Assembly (NCBI RefSeq): GCF_959608125.1
Contig: NZ_CAUHPG010000009.1
Span: 22,038 to 86,037 of the forward strand
Reading direction: 5' to 3'
DNA from: an uncultured Slackia sp.
GTDB lineage: Bacteria; Actinomycetota; Coriobacteriia; Coriobacteriales; Eggerthellaceae
DNA length: 64,000 nt
Shown here: one piece after another, positions 1 to 7,417 of the stretch
Layout: every line of letters begins with the position of its first letter
Position numbering within the stretch: position 1 is the first letter of the stretch
Notes under the pieces: generated by a model
Told to the model about the DNA's origin: nothing
Database searches by the model: none
Seen by the model: the letters and a program-made list of their open reading frames with translations, nothing else
Made by a program: the position numbers and the translations under genes

Positions 1-244
1 CCGTTGTCCCGATCGTCGAGCTGGGTTTTCGGCCCGGCTTTCGATTCGGCTGCCGCTTGCCTTTCCGGTCGCGCTTTTGTTTGGCGCTTTCGCCTGTGTC
101 GACGGACATGCGGTGCCGTTTGCCCGTCATCCGTCGCGTTTTCCGTCGCTACACTGGGTTGCAGCAGATGATTGCGCTGCTTTTTCGTCGAATTGCGGGA
201 TGCGTTTCGACGAAGCGCGGCGTCGGGGCGAAAGGAGCTGCATC
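1..244. other. Window start, no gene supported
   Basis: The first 244 bases contain only short overlapping reading frames with no convincing protein and no ribosome-binding site until the one at about 233-239 that serves the next gene. The end of an upstream gene could lie here, but I cannot recognise it. Confidence 0.4.
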
Positions 245-820
245 ATGGCGGAGGAACGCGCGCACGGGTCTTCGACCGAAATCGACTATCATCGCGTGAA
301 GGCCGATCCGACGGCGCGCATTTCGCCGTCGTGCTCGCTGGTGGGCGATGTGACGCTTGGGAAAAAGGTTGCCGTCATGGCGGGAAGCTGCCTGCGTGGC
401 GATGATGCGCTGATCGTGGTCGAGGACGAGTGCAATATTCAGGAAGGCGTCGTCATCCACGAGGATTACGGCAAGCCCGTAGCGATCGGCCGCCATACGA
501 CGGTGGGGCATCGAGCCATGCTGCATGGCTGCGTTATCGGTGAAAACTGTCTGATCGGCATGAGCTGCACCATTATGAACGGTGCGAAAATCGGCAAGAA
601 CAGCGTCGTTGCGGCGGGGGCGCTGGTTGCCGAAGGCAAAGAATTCCCCGATGGCGTGTTGATCGTGGGCGTCCCGGCGAAGGTTCGCCGCGAGCTGACC
701 GAAGAAGAGATCGCCGACATGTGCACGTTTCCCGGCGACGATTATCTCAAGCAGACCGAAGCCATGCTTAAAGATGGCGTATTATTCAATCCTACGCCCG
801 ATTTCGATTTCCAAGCATAG
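245..820 (+). CDS. Gamma-class carbonic anhydrase-like / CaiE-PaaY family hexapeptide protein
   Basis: This 191-residue protein belongs to the left-handed beta-helix family of gamma-carbonic anhydrases and CaiE/PaaY-type proteins. Hexapeptide repeats run from about residue 20 to 150. The motif NIQEGVVIHEDYG is followed by TVGHRAMLHGCVIG, which supplies the three histidines expected to bind the catalytic metal. A short helical tail follows, as is usual. The start at 245 is chosen because AAAGGAG lies just upstream; the longer frame back to 77 has no such site and an unlikely composition. Homologues are trimeric cytoplasmic enzymes; some accompany carnitine or phenylacetate pathways. A CaiB-like CoA-transferase lies 2.5 kb away on the other strand, but it is not in the same operon. 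Carbonic anhydrase activity is inferred. Confidence 0.85.
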   Translation: MAEERAHGSSTEIDYHRVKADPTARISPSCSLVGDVTLGKKVAVMAGSCLRGDDALIVVEDECNIQEGVVIHEDYGKPVAIGRHTTVGHRAMLHGCVIGENCLIGMSCTIMNGAKIGKNSVVAAGALVAEGKEFPDGVLIVGVPAKVRRELTEEEIADMCTFPGDDYLKQTEAMLKDGVLFNPTPDFDFQA

Positions 821-829
821 GAGCGGCCA

Positions 830-1069
830 ATGAACCTCGAAGACTGGCAGACACGCGTCGATAGCATCGACCTGGGAGACATGCGTCTTTACCATGCCTA
901 TGCGTTCAACGAGAAGACCAAACAGGTCATCGAGGGCGACGCCGAGCATCCCGACGAAGAGTTCGTGCGCATGCGCTTCCAGCAGCAGCTCATGGGCACG
1001 TTGATGCAGATGGACATGGAAGAGCAGATGCGCGCTGCGCAAGAGGGGCGCGCTCAAGCCGACGAGTAG
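830..1069 (+). CDS. Small acidic protein of unknown function
   Basis: A 79-residue acidic protein starts ten bases after the gamma-carbonic-anhydrase gene, with GAGCGG in front of its ATG, so the two are probably co-transcribed. It has no signal peptide and no membrane segment. The second half is Met/Gln/Glu-rich and likely helical. I do not recognise a family. Reading-frame quality and tight spacing support it being real. Confidence 0.65.
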   Translation: MNLEDWQTRVDSIDLGDMRLYHAYAFNEKTKQVIEGDAEHPDEEFVRMRFQQQLMGTLMQMDMEEQMRAAQEGRAQADE

Positions 1070-1245
1070 AACCCTCCGAAGCGGTGTCGGGAATCCCGCA
1101 TTTTCCGTCGAGCCGATGGCCGAGGCGCGCCCTCTCTCGTTTCGGCCGCTTTTCCGCCTGCGCGCATATCGTCGATACGTTGTGGGGTAGAATGCCCGAA
1201 TCCGGAAAGCACTATCGCGGTCGAAGCGCCGCATGAGGGGGGATC

Positions 1246-2106
1246 GTGGCTTTGGAACTGCTGGGAAAGCCTGTTATCGCCGCATTGAAAGAGGATCTGG
1301 TCGGCCGCGCGGAAGCGCTTAAGGCCGCTGGCGTCGTGCCGACGCTTGCAATCGTGCGCGTGGGCGAGCGCGAAGACGACCTGTCCTACGAGCGTACGGC
1401 ACTCAAGCGAGCCGAGGGCCTGGGCATCGAGGTGCGTCGTTTCGTGCTGGCCGAAGACGCGGGCCAGGACGCGCTGATGGACATTATCGCGCAGGTCAAC
1501 GACGATGCGGGCATCCACGGCTGTTTGATGTTCCGTCCGCTTCCGCACGCTTACGACGAAGAGGCCGCCTGCGAGGCGCTCGATCCCGCGAAAGACATCG
1601 ACGGCATCGGCCGCGCGGCGTTGGCGCGCGTGTTCACGGGCCGCGGCGAAGGCTTCGCGCCCTGCACGGCCGCGGCATGCCTCGAGATGCTCGACGCCTA
1701 TGGCATCGACGTTGCCGGCAAGCGCGTGGCGGTGGTGGGCCGCAGTCTCGTGATCGGCCGTCCTGTGGCCATGATGCTGCTCGAGCGCAACGCCACGGTG
1801 ACCGTGTGCCATTCGCGCACGCAGAATCTCGAACAGACGCTCCGCGAGGCCGACGTCGTGGTGCTGGCCACCGGTCGCGCGAGGGCCTATGGCGCCGAGT
1901 GCTTCGGCGAGGGCCAGGTCGTTCTTGACGTAGGCATCAATGTCGACGCGGAGGGCGTCCTGTGCGGCGATGCCGACTACGAAGCCGCGGCTTCGGCTGT
2001 AGGCGAGACGGGCGCGATCACGCCGGTGCCTCGCGGCATCGGCGGCGTCACCACGAGCGTGCTGATGAAACATGTGGTGGAGGCGGCCGAGAAGGTCGCG
2101 TTCTAG
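1246..2106 (+). CDS. folD: FolD-type methylenetetrahydrofolate dehydrogenase (cyclohydrolase residues missing)
   Basis: This 286-residue protein has the full FolD fold: an N-terminal folate domain and a Rossmann domain with GRSLVIGRPVAMML (about 166-179) and the C-terminal TPVPRGIGGVT motif. FolD normally oxidises 5,10-methylene-THF and then hydrolyses methenyl-THF. The catalytic block is altered. The segment beginning at Tyr48 reads YERTALKR, so the position four after Tyr (Lys54 in E. coli, essential for cyclohydrolase) is Ala52. The usual VQLPLP is MFRPLP, so the catalytic Gln is Phe96. Asp119 in KDIDG is kept. The start is a GTG at 1246 behind GAGGGGGGA. A bidirectional terminator follows. 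Dehydrogenase activity is likely and cyclohydrolase activity doubtful. Confidence 0.93.
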   Translation: MALELLGKPVIAALKEDLVGRAEALKAAGVVPTLAIVRVGEREDDLSYERTALKRAEGLGIEVRRFVLAEDAGQDALMDIIAQVNDDAGIHGCLMFRPLPHAYDEEAACEALDPAKDIDGIGRAALARVFTGRGEGFAPCTAAACLEMLDAYGIDVAGKRVAVVGRSLVIGRPVAMMLLERNATVTVCHSRTQNLEQTLREADVVVLATGRARAYGAECFGEGQVVLDVGINVDAEGVLCGDADYEAAASAVGETGAITPVPRGIGGVTTSVLMKHVVEAAEKVAF

Positions 2107-2135
2107 GCCGGTCGCAACATATATACCGATGCAAG

Positions 2136-2173
2136 AAAAAGAGGATGCGCGCGATGCGCATCCTCTTTTTTTC
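2136..2173. terminator. Bidirectional intrinsic terminator, folD / MaoC-like gene
   Basis: A perfect 15-bp stem (2136-2150 with 2156-2170) and a 5-base loop, with A-tracts on one side and T-tracts on the other. It can stop transcripts of folD on the plus strand and of the hydratase gene on the minus strand. Confidence 0.9.
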
Positions 2174-2228
2174 GTACGGCCGAGCTGTCGCGGTGTCGGC
2201 CGCGTTCGGCCCGAGAAAGGGCAGGGGC

Positions 2229-3101
2229 CTACTTGTATTCCATGATGCCCCAGTTGAGATAGGGCTTTGCGGTGGTCGCATGGGCGTCGACCAGGCGGAA
2301 GCGGACCGTGCCGTCATCCATCTTCCACATCTGGGTGGTCACGGTGGCGCCGGGCATGACGGGTGCGCACATGCGGACCTTGAAACGGGTGAGGCGCTCG
2401 GGTTTGCCCGGCATGAAGGTGTCGATCATATGACGCATGGCGATGCCGCCGTAGCCGAGGCCGAAGTAGAACGGGATCGGGAAGCCGGCCTCCTTGGCGG
2501 TCGGCCAGTCGACGTGCAGCGGGTGCAGCATGCCGGTCAGGCGGAAGGCCAGGCCCGCATTCATGGCGATGGTCTCGCTCATTTCGAAGTCGGGCTCGCG
2601 GTCGGGCATCTCGACGACGTCCGCAGGAGGCTTCTCGCCGCTCCAGCCGCCGTCATAGATCAGGCAGTCCCAGGTTTCGCACTCGCAGACGAGCGTGCCG
2701 TCGTCGTCGAAGGTGTCGGAGTGCTCCTGGCACAGCAGGCCCTTGCCGGGACCGCGGTCCCACATGCCCACGACGGTGACATCGGTGGAAAGCGTGCCGC
2801 TCTTCTGAGCCAGGCGGTTCATGTCGCTCTTGATCTTGAGGTCGATGCCCCAGTGCAGGGTGCCGCGCAGGTCGGCGCCGTAGTCGATGGTGTTGGTCAC
2901 TTCGCCGCACACAAGAGGCATAGCGCCGAAGATGGGGAGGACCTTAAGGCCGCCGGGCAGGTATTCGTTGTAGTACTCTTCGCCGGCCTTCATGTCGTGG
3001 CCGCAGTTGCAGCCGACGGCGAACAGGTTGAGCTTCTCCATGCTGTAGTCGAACTTGAAGGGTCCGAATTTCTTTCCGACGACGGATGCGTCGATTGTCA
3101 T
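2229..3101 (-). CDS. MaoC-like double hot-dog hydratase with altered active site
   Basis: This 290-residue protein resembles the two-domain (2E)-enoyl-CoA hydratase 2 / MaoC-type enzymes. The N-terminal hot-dog half has the FxYSMEKLNLFAVG segment (about 18-30). The C-terminal half carries the hydratase-2-like motif FRLTGMLHPLHVDWP (about 187-200), then AGFPIPFYFGLGYGG. His196 is present, but the Asp of the usual GDxNPLH motif is Met191, the Asn is His193, and the HGL His is Phe213. It may therefore hydrate poorly, use other residues or have another role. The start at 3101 has GAGGAGGAA upstream; the longer frame to 3155 has none. It lies 183 bp downstream of a CaiB-like gene on the same strand, and an acyl-CoA route for a shared substrate is inferred. 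Confidence 0.72.
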   Translation of the reverse strand: MTIDASVVGKKFGPFKFDYSMEKLNLFAVGCNCGHDMKAGEEYYNEYLPGGLKVLPIFGAMPLVCGEVTNTIDYGADLRGTLHWGIDLKIKSDMNRLAQKSGTLSTDVTVVGMWDRGPGKGLLCQEHSDTFDDDGTLVCECETWDCLIYDGGWSGEKPPADVVEMPDREPDFEMSETIAMNAGLAFRLTGMLHPLHVDWPTAKEAGFPIPFYFGLGYGGIAMRHMIDTFMPGKPERLTRFKVRMCAPVMPGATVTTQMWKMDDGTVRFRLVDAHATTAKPYLNWGIMEYK

Positions 3102-3284
3102 GGTGATTCCTCCTCTTTCGGGATATATGTGCAAAGGCCTGATTCGGCCGAGCACTCGAAGCGCGGCGGGGGCTTATAGAGAAGTCCCCGCCGCGGCCCG
3201 CGGGCATGTGCGCCTCGATCGCCCGCGGCAGGCGGCCTGCTGCAACGGAAGGCCGCGACGAATGGTCTGGGGTCGGTCCCCGCG

Positions 3285-4496
3285 TTAGCCGAGGCGAACG
3301 GTACCGTTGTCAGCGAGACGGGCGATCTCGTCTTCGGCATACCCGAGTTCGGCAAGAATGCTCTGGGTGTCATATCCGAGTTCGGGCATGGGGCGCCAGA
3401 CCTGTCCGGGGTTGTTCTTGAATTCGGGGACGGGCTTGAATCCCTTGATGGTCTTGCCTTCGCGGTTCTCCCATTCGATGAAGCAGTTGCGCGCCTGGTA
3501 ATGGGCGTCTTTTTCCATGTCTTCGATCGTGTAGACGCGATTGGCGGGGATGTTGGCCTGCGCGAGCAGGTCTTCGAGCTCGTCGAGGGTCTTGGTCCTG
3601 ACCCAGTCCTCGAGGTGCTTCTGAATCTCGTCGGCATACGGGTTCGTGAGCCACAGCGCGGTCGAGCCTTCGGGGATGTCTTCGGTTCCCCAAAGATGCC
3701 CCAGGCCGATCCGGTCGAGCAGCCAATGGTTTTCCTTGGCGCCGTAGAGGACGATGGCGATGTCGCCGTCGGCGGCCTCGAAGGTGCCGATGCCGCACAG
3801 GTCCTGGCTGCGATCGGCGGGACGCGGGTAGGTGATGCCTGCGTTGAGGTAGTTGATGTTGTAGTACAGGCCCATGCGCGCCATGATTTCGAACATGGCG
3901 ACGTCGATGCTTTCGCCCTTGCCCGTGGCGCGCGCGTTGATCACACTTGCGAGGGCGGCGCCCACCGTGTTCGCGGCGGTGAAGTAGTCGCCGGGGATGG
4001 GTGCGGCCGCGAAGGGCTTGTCGACGGTGCCGTTCTGGGCCATGTAGCCGCCGAAGGCCTGGATCATGTGGTCGTAAGCGGGGCGGCTGATGCGGTCGGG
4101 CGATCCGTACTGGCCGAAGCCGGAAACGTGGACGATGACGAGCTTGGGATTGACTTCCCACAGCACGTCGTCGCCGAGGCCCTTGCGCTCATAGGTCGGT
4201 CCCTTGCCCGCCTGGATGAAGATGTCGGCGTCTTTGATGAGGCGGAAGAACACCTCGCGGCCTTCTTCGCTGAAGGGATTCATGGAAATGCTTTTCTGGT
4301 TGCGCCGCGCCTGCTCCTTGATGAACATGGTGTCGCGCATGGTGTCGCCGTAGTGGGCGTTCTCCATCCAGATGACGTCGGCGCCCCAGTCTGCCATCAT
4401 GGCCGCTGCGGTGGGGGCGGCTACCTCGACTGCTTGATAGACGACTTTGACGCTATCGAGAGGACCGAAGGACGGTTTGTTCTGAGCGAGTTCCAT
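3285..4496 (-). CDS. CaiB/BaiF family III CoA-transferase, close to CaiB
   Basis: The 403-residue product is a class III CoA-transferase, which moves CoA between carboxylic acids through an aspartyl-CoA intermediate. The predicted nucleophile is Asp170 in PIPGDYFTAAN, where formyl-CoA and carnitine CoA-transferases have Asp169. Segments such as WGADVIWMEN (about 37-46), NPKLVIVHVSGFGQYG (about 116-131) and NNPGQVWRPMP near the C terminus closely follow my memory of E. coli CaiB. The start at 4496 has GAAAGGAAA upstream. It is followed by the MaoC-like hydratase and diverges from a LuxR-type regulator. The substrate may be carnitine-like or another small acid; that cannot be settled here. Confidence 0.88.
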   Translation of the reverse strand: MELAQNKPSFGPLDSVKVVYQAVEVAAPTAAAMMADWGADVIWMENAHYGDTMRDTMFIKEQARRNQKSISMNPFSEEGREVFFRLIKDADIFIQAGKGPTYERKGLGDDVLWEVNPKLVIVHVSGFGQYGSPDRISRPAYDHMIQAFGGYMAQNGTVDKPFAAAPIPGDYFTAANTVGAALASVINARATGKGESIDVAMFEIMARMGLYYNINYLNAGITYPRPADRSQDLCGIGTFEAADGDIAIVLYGAKENHWLLDRIGLGHLWGTEDIPEGSTALWLTNPYADEIQKHLEDWVRTKTLDELEDLLAQANIPANRVYTIEDMEKDAHYQARNCFIEWENREGKTIKGFKPVPEFKNNPGQVWRPMPELGYDTQSILAELGYAEDEIARLADNGTVRLG

Positions 4497-4904
4497 TCCG
4501 TTTCCTTTCAGCGTATGCGTGCTTTGCGCGCGGCTCGATTCTGCCGCGCAAGATCGGCAAGAGGAGCGGCCGGGCCGGTTTCGACCCCGCGTCTTCCCGA
4601 CGCCTCGAACGCCCGAAGTGACGAGGAACCGCCTTTCCACGACAAATCGGAGGGTGTGCGCCCTTCGGACCGCGTTCCGTCTTGCTTGCTGTCGATGGTG
4701 AACGTTCGCCCTGTTCCTGGCATCGTCCGAAGGGGCTACTCATCGGAATAGGCACGAATTGACTATGCGTGCGATACAGTACTGGGCGTTTTGGATGCGC
4801 TTTTAAAGGGCCATGGCGCCGACCGAGGCGCTAAGCGGCTCGTTTTTCGCCGCATGGATGCGTGTCCGACTGATGGAAATCACGGCTGGAGTACGGAGTT
4901 ACCA
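4497..4904. other. 408-bp divergent intergenic region, caiB-like / luxR-type
   Basis: This region separates two divergent genes and should hold both promoters. I see a TTGACT near 4758 but no -10 box at good spacing, so I do not assign a promoter. No convincing gene is present. The Shine-Dalgarno GGAG at 4895-4898 belongs to the regulator's displaced N terminus. Confidence 0.45.
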
Positions 4905-5030
4905 TTGTCTTTTCGAATCGGCGACGCCGCCGCAGCGCGCTTGAAGGAAGTGCGTCCGTTCGTAGGCTTCGCGCCTCTTTTCGCATGGCATTTCTGCTTC
5001 TGGTTCGCCCCGACGGCCGCTCCGTTCTTT
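4905..5030 (+). other. Displaced N terminus of the LuxR-type regulator (apparent frameshift)
   Basis: A TTG at 4905, six bases after GGAG, opens a frame encoding a short soluble stretch and then the hydrophobic segment RPFVGFAPLFAWHFCFWFAP, which looks like the missing first transmembrane helix of the next gene. At about 5028-5030 the sense shifts by -1 into the frame of the long regulator ORF, giving PFF then SADTTVSW. One extra T in the TTT run would restore a single continuous protein. The cause could be a real mutation or a sequencing error. Confidence 0.6.
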
Positions 5031-6340
5031 CGGCCGACACGACGGTTTCGTGGCTCGTGTATCTGGCGACGAGCGTCGGCACGTTGTTGGCCGCAGCGTT
5101 CGTCCTGGGCAACAAGCGCAGGCTTCGTTCGGACGGGCGCATGTACGCGCTGGCGCCCATGGTGCTCGGCGTCCTTTCCCTCGCGTCTTCGTATGGTTCG
5201 CTCGTGTTCGACGGGATCTTGCAGCGTTTCGTCATTCCCATGATGCTCGGCGCAGTGGAGTCGTATTGCTTTCTTCTGTGGGGAGAGCGCCTGTCGTCGT
5301 TGAGCTATCGCGGCACATCTACCGATGCGGTGTTTGCGGTGGCGGCCGTGGTCGTGGCGGCCTTCGTGGCGGCCATGGTTCTTCCCGGTCCCGTCACGGC
5401 CGTGTTCGTGGCGTTGCTGCCCGTTCTTTCCGGCTTCGCTCTGGTGCGCGAAGGGGAGGACGAGAGGGGAGGGCCGTCCGTCCTCAAGCCGCGCGCCGTG
5501 CGCAAGCGTGCCGATCGCAACATCGCGGTGGTCAGCGGCATTTCGGCCACGACGTGCGCGGCGTGCTTTTTTCTGCTGACCATCATTCCTTCGCACGACC
5601 TTATCGGCGGCGATTGGGCCTACGGCTACGGCCTGGTGGCGGGAACGCTCGCCATTCTGCTGGCCTCGGCGGTCGTGGGCATGCTTTCGAAGGCCGACAA
5701 TCCTTTCCGCATCATTCCGTGGCTGCTTGTCATGGTGCTTGTGGCTTTCGCGCTGTTCCTAGGCCTTCGCGGTAAGGCCAACGGCTTTTCGTTCTTCTTC
5801 ACCACGCTGGTGTATTCATCGTTCGAATTGCTGCTGATGGTGTATTTCGTGGTCGTCGCTCAGAAGGGCGCCGCATCGTCCGCCATCGCGATCGGCGTGA
5901 GCCTCGGTCTGTTCCGGCTCGGCGTGTTGGCGGGCGATTCGGTTTCGATATCGCTCGAATCGGCCGGTCTGGAGGTTTCAGCCCTGGTCGATTTCATGGC
6001 TTCTATATGTCTGTGCATCGTCGCCGTGTTGCTTTTGCCGTTCGTTTCCGAGGGTCGTTATATGGAAACGCTCACGAAGGAGACGGCCGATATCGGCGGC
6101 GAGGCGTTGGCTAAGGCGTGCGACGACACGGCGAAGGAATTCGGCCTCTCTCCGCGCGAGCGCGAGGTGCTCGAATTGATCGTGCGCGGTTACGCGGTGG
6201 ACAATATGGCCGAAAAACTCGTTATTTCCCCGCATACGGTGCGCGCCCATATACGTCATGTATACGAGAAGACGCAGATGCATAAGAAGAGCGTGCTGAT
6301 CGGATACGTGATGGAGCAGACTTCCCATTACGAGGGATAG
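4985..6340 (+). CDS. Membrane-bound LuxR-family transcriptional regulator
   Basis: The open frame encodes 451 residues. About eleven hydrophobic helices fill residues 20-365. A C-terminal LuxR/GerE helix-turn-helix follows (about 385-445), with LSPREREVLELIVRG and ISPHTVRAHIRHVYEKT. Coriobacteria carry many such MFS-like membrane regulators, often divergent from a catabolic operon, as here with the CaiB/MaoC-like pair; control of that pair is an inference. The ATG at 4985 is not a convincing start: it has no Shine-Dalgarno and removes the first helix. The likely original start is the TTG at 4905 in another frame, so this allele may be frameshifted. Confidence 0.8.
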   Translation: MAFLLLVRPDGRSVLSADTTVSWLVYLATSVGTLLAAAFVLGNKRRLRSDGRMYALAPMVLGVLSLASSYGSLVFDGILQRFVIPMMLGAVESYCFLLWGERLSSLSYRGTSTDAVFAVAAVVVAAFVAAMVLPGPVTAVFVALLPVLSGFALVREGEDERGGPSVLKPRAVRKRADRNIAVVSGISATTCAACFFLLTIIPSHDLIGGDWAYGYGLVAGTLAILLASAVVGMLSKADNPFRIIPWLLVMVLVAFALFLGLRGKANGFSFFFTTLVYSSFELLLMVYFVVVAQKGAASSAIAIGVSLGLFRLGVLAGDSVSISLESAGLEVSALVDFMASICLCIVAVLLLPFVSEGRYMETLTKETADIGGEALAKACDDTAKEFGLSPREREVLELIVRGYAVDNMAEKLVISPHTVRAHIRHVYEKTQMHKKSVLIGYVMEQTSHYEG

Positions 6341-6375
6341 GGCATCCGTAGGACGCATCGCGTCTCATGGCCGAC

Positions 6376-6423
6376 TTTGCACCGATTTGACGTTCGTTCA
6401 TCGACATTTGCACCGATTTGACG
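6376..6423 (+). promoter_or_regulatory. Tandem 17-bp direct repeat, candidate Pho operator
   Basis: The 17-mer TTTGCACCGATTTGACG occurs exactly twice, at 6376-6392 and 6407-6423, 31 bp apart, which is about three helical turns. The second copy ends in TTGACG, which could serve as a -35 element for pstS. Tandem repeats at helical spacing in front of pstS are typical of PhoB/PhoP sites, and a PhoP-like regulator is encoded in the same operon. Confidence 0.65.
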
Positions 6424-6511
6424 CCTCTCTTACGCTCGTTTGATAGCGCGTCCTTAGAGTTCATCGAGGCGTTTTAAGCAATGAAATCTTCGATGAAAGG
6501 AACGTCTTACC

Positions 6512-7402
6512 ATGAAGTCTAAGAAACTCCTCGCTCTGGCGCTGTCGTGCGTCTGCGCCATCGGCGCGTTCGCGTTGGTCGGCTGCTCTTCGGGCGGCGG
6601 CGAGTCTTCCGACGGCTCCGCTCCTGCGGAAACCGCCGGCGCGATCTCGGTCATCTCTCGCGAGGACGGTTCGGGCACCCGTGGCGCATTCACCGAGCTG
6701 TTCGGCGTGCTCGACGACAACAAGAAGGACGCTACCACCTCTTCCGCCGTCGTCACCAACTCCACTTCGGTCATGATGACCACCGTCGCCGGCGATCCTG
6801 CTTCCATCGGCTATATCTCCCTCGGTTCTCTGAACGACACCGTCAAAGCCGTTAAGATCGACGGCGTGGCCCCCTCCGCCGAGGGCGTCAAGGACGGTTC
6901 CTACAAGGTCGCGCGTCCCTTCAATGTCGTCACCAACGACAACATCTCCGAGGTCGCTCAGGACTTCCTGAACTTCATCATGAGCGCCGAGGGCCAGGAA
7001 GTCGTCGACGCCGACTACGTTTCCGTCGCCGACAATGCCGAGTCTTACACGGCTTCCGGCAAGTCCGGCAAGGTGGTCGTGGCCGGCTCCTCTTCCGTCA
7101 CCCCGATCATGGAGAAGCTTGCCGAGGCCTATGAGGCCCTCAATCCCGACGTCAAGGTCGAAGTCCAGCAGTCCGACTCCTCCACCGGCGTCCAGTCCAC
7201 CATCGACGGCACCTGCGATCTGGGCATGGCTTCCCGCGAGTTGAAGGACTCCGAGCTCTCCCAGGGCGTCAAGCCTGTCGTGATCGCCATGGACGGCATC
7301 GCTGTCATCGTGAACACCGGCTCCTCGATCGACGACCTGACCACCGACCAGGTCAAGGGCATCTTCACCGGCGACATCACCGACTGGTCCGAAATCGCTT
7401 AA
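6512..7402 (+). CDS. pstS: Phosphate-binding lipoprotein PstS, circularly permuted
   Basis: This 296-residue lipoprotein has a signal peptide ending in the lipobox LVGC with lipidated Cys25. It binds phosphate for the PstCAB importer. The order of its sequence blocks is swapped. SREDGSGTRGAF (49-60), which normally follows the TGxITxW block, comes first. AGSSSVTP (191-198), SDSSTG (221-226), GMASRELK (238-245), DGIAVIVN (261-268) and IFTGDITDW (284-292), normally the N-terminal half, come last. All phosphate-binding elements are present, so a functional protein is expected. I recall similar permuted forms in some Clostridia. The ATG follows GAAAGGAA. It heads the pst-pho operon, 15 bp before pstC. 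Confidence 0.93.
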   Translation: MKSKKLLALALSCVCAIGAFALVGCSSGGGESSDGSAPAETAGAISVISREDGSGTRGAFTELFGVLDDNKKDATTSSAVVTNSTSVMMTTVAGDPASIGYISLGSLNDTVKAVKIDGVAPSAEGVKDGSYKVARPFNVVTNDNISEVAQDFLNFIMSAEGQEVVDADYVSVADNAESYTASGKSGKVVVAGSSSVTPIMEKLAEAYEALNPDVKVEVQQSDSSTGVQSTIDGTCDLGMASRELKDSELSQGVKPVVIAMDGIAVIVNTGSSIDDLTTDQVKGIFTGDITDWSEIA

Positions 7403-7417
7403 CGATAGCGATACCTT

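Noticed and set aside
4985..5060. Programmed -1 frameshifting in the LuxR-type gene
   Set aside because: No canonical slippery heptamer and no clear downstream pseudoknot; a plain indel is simpler.
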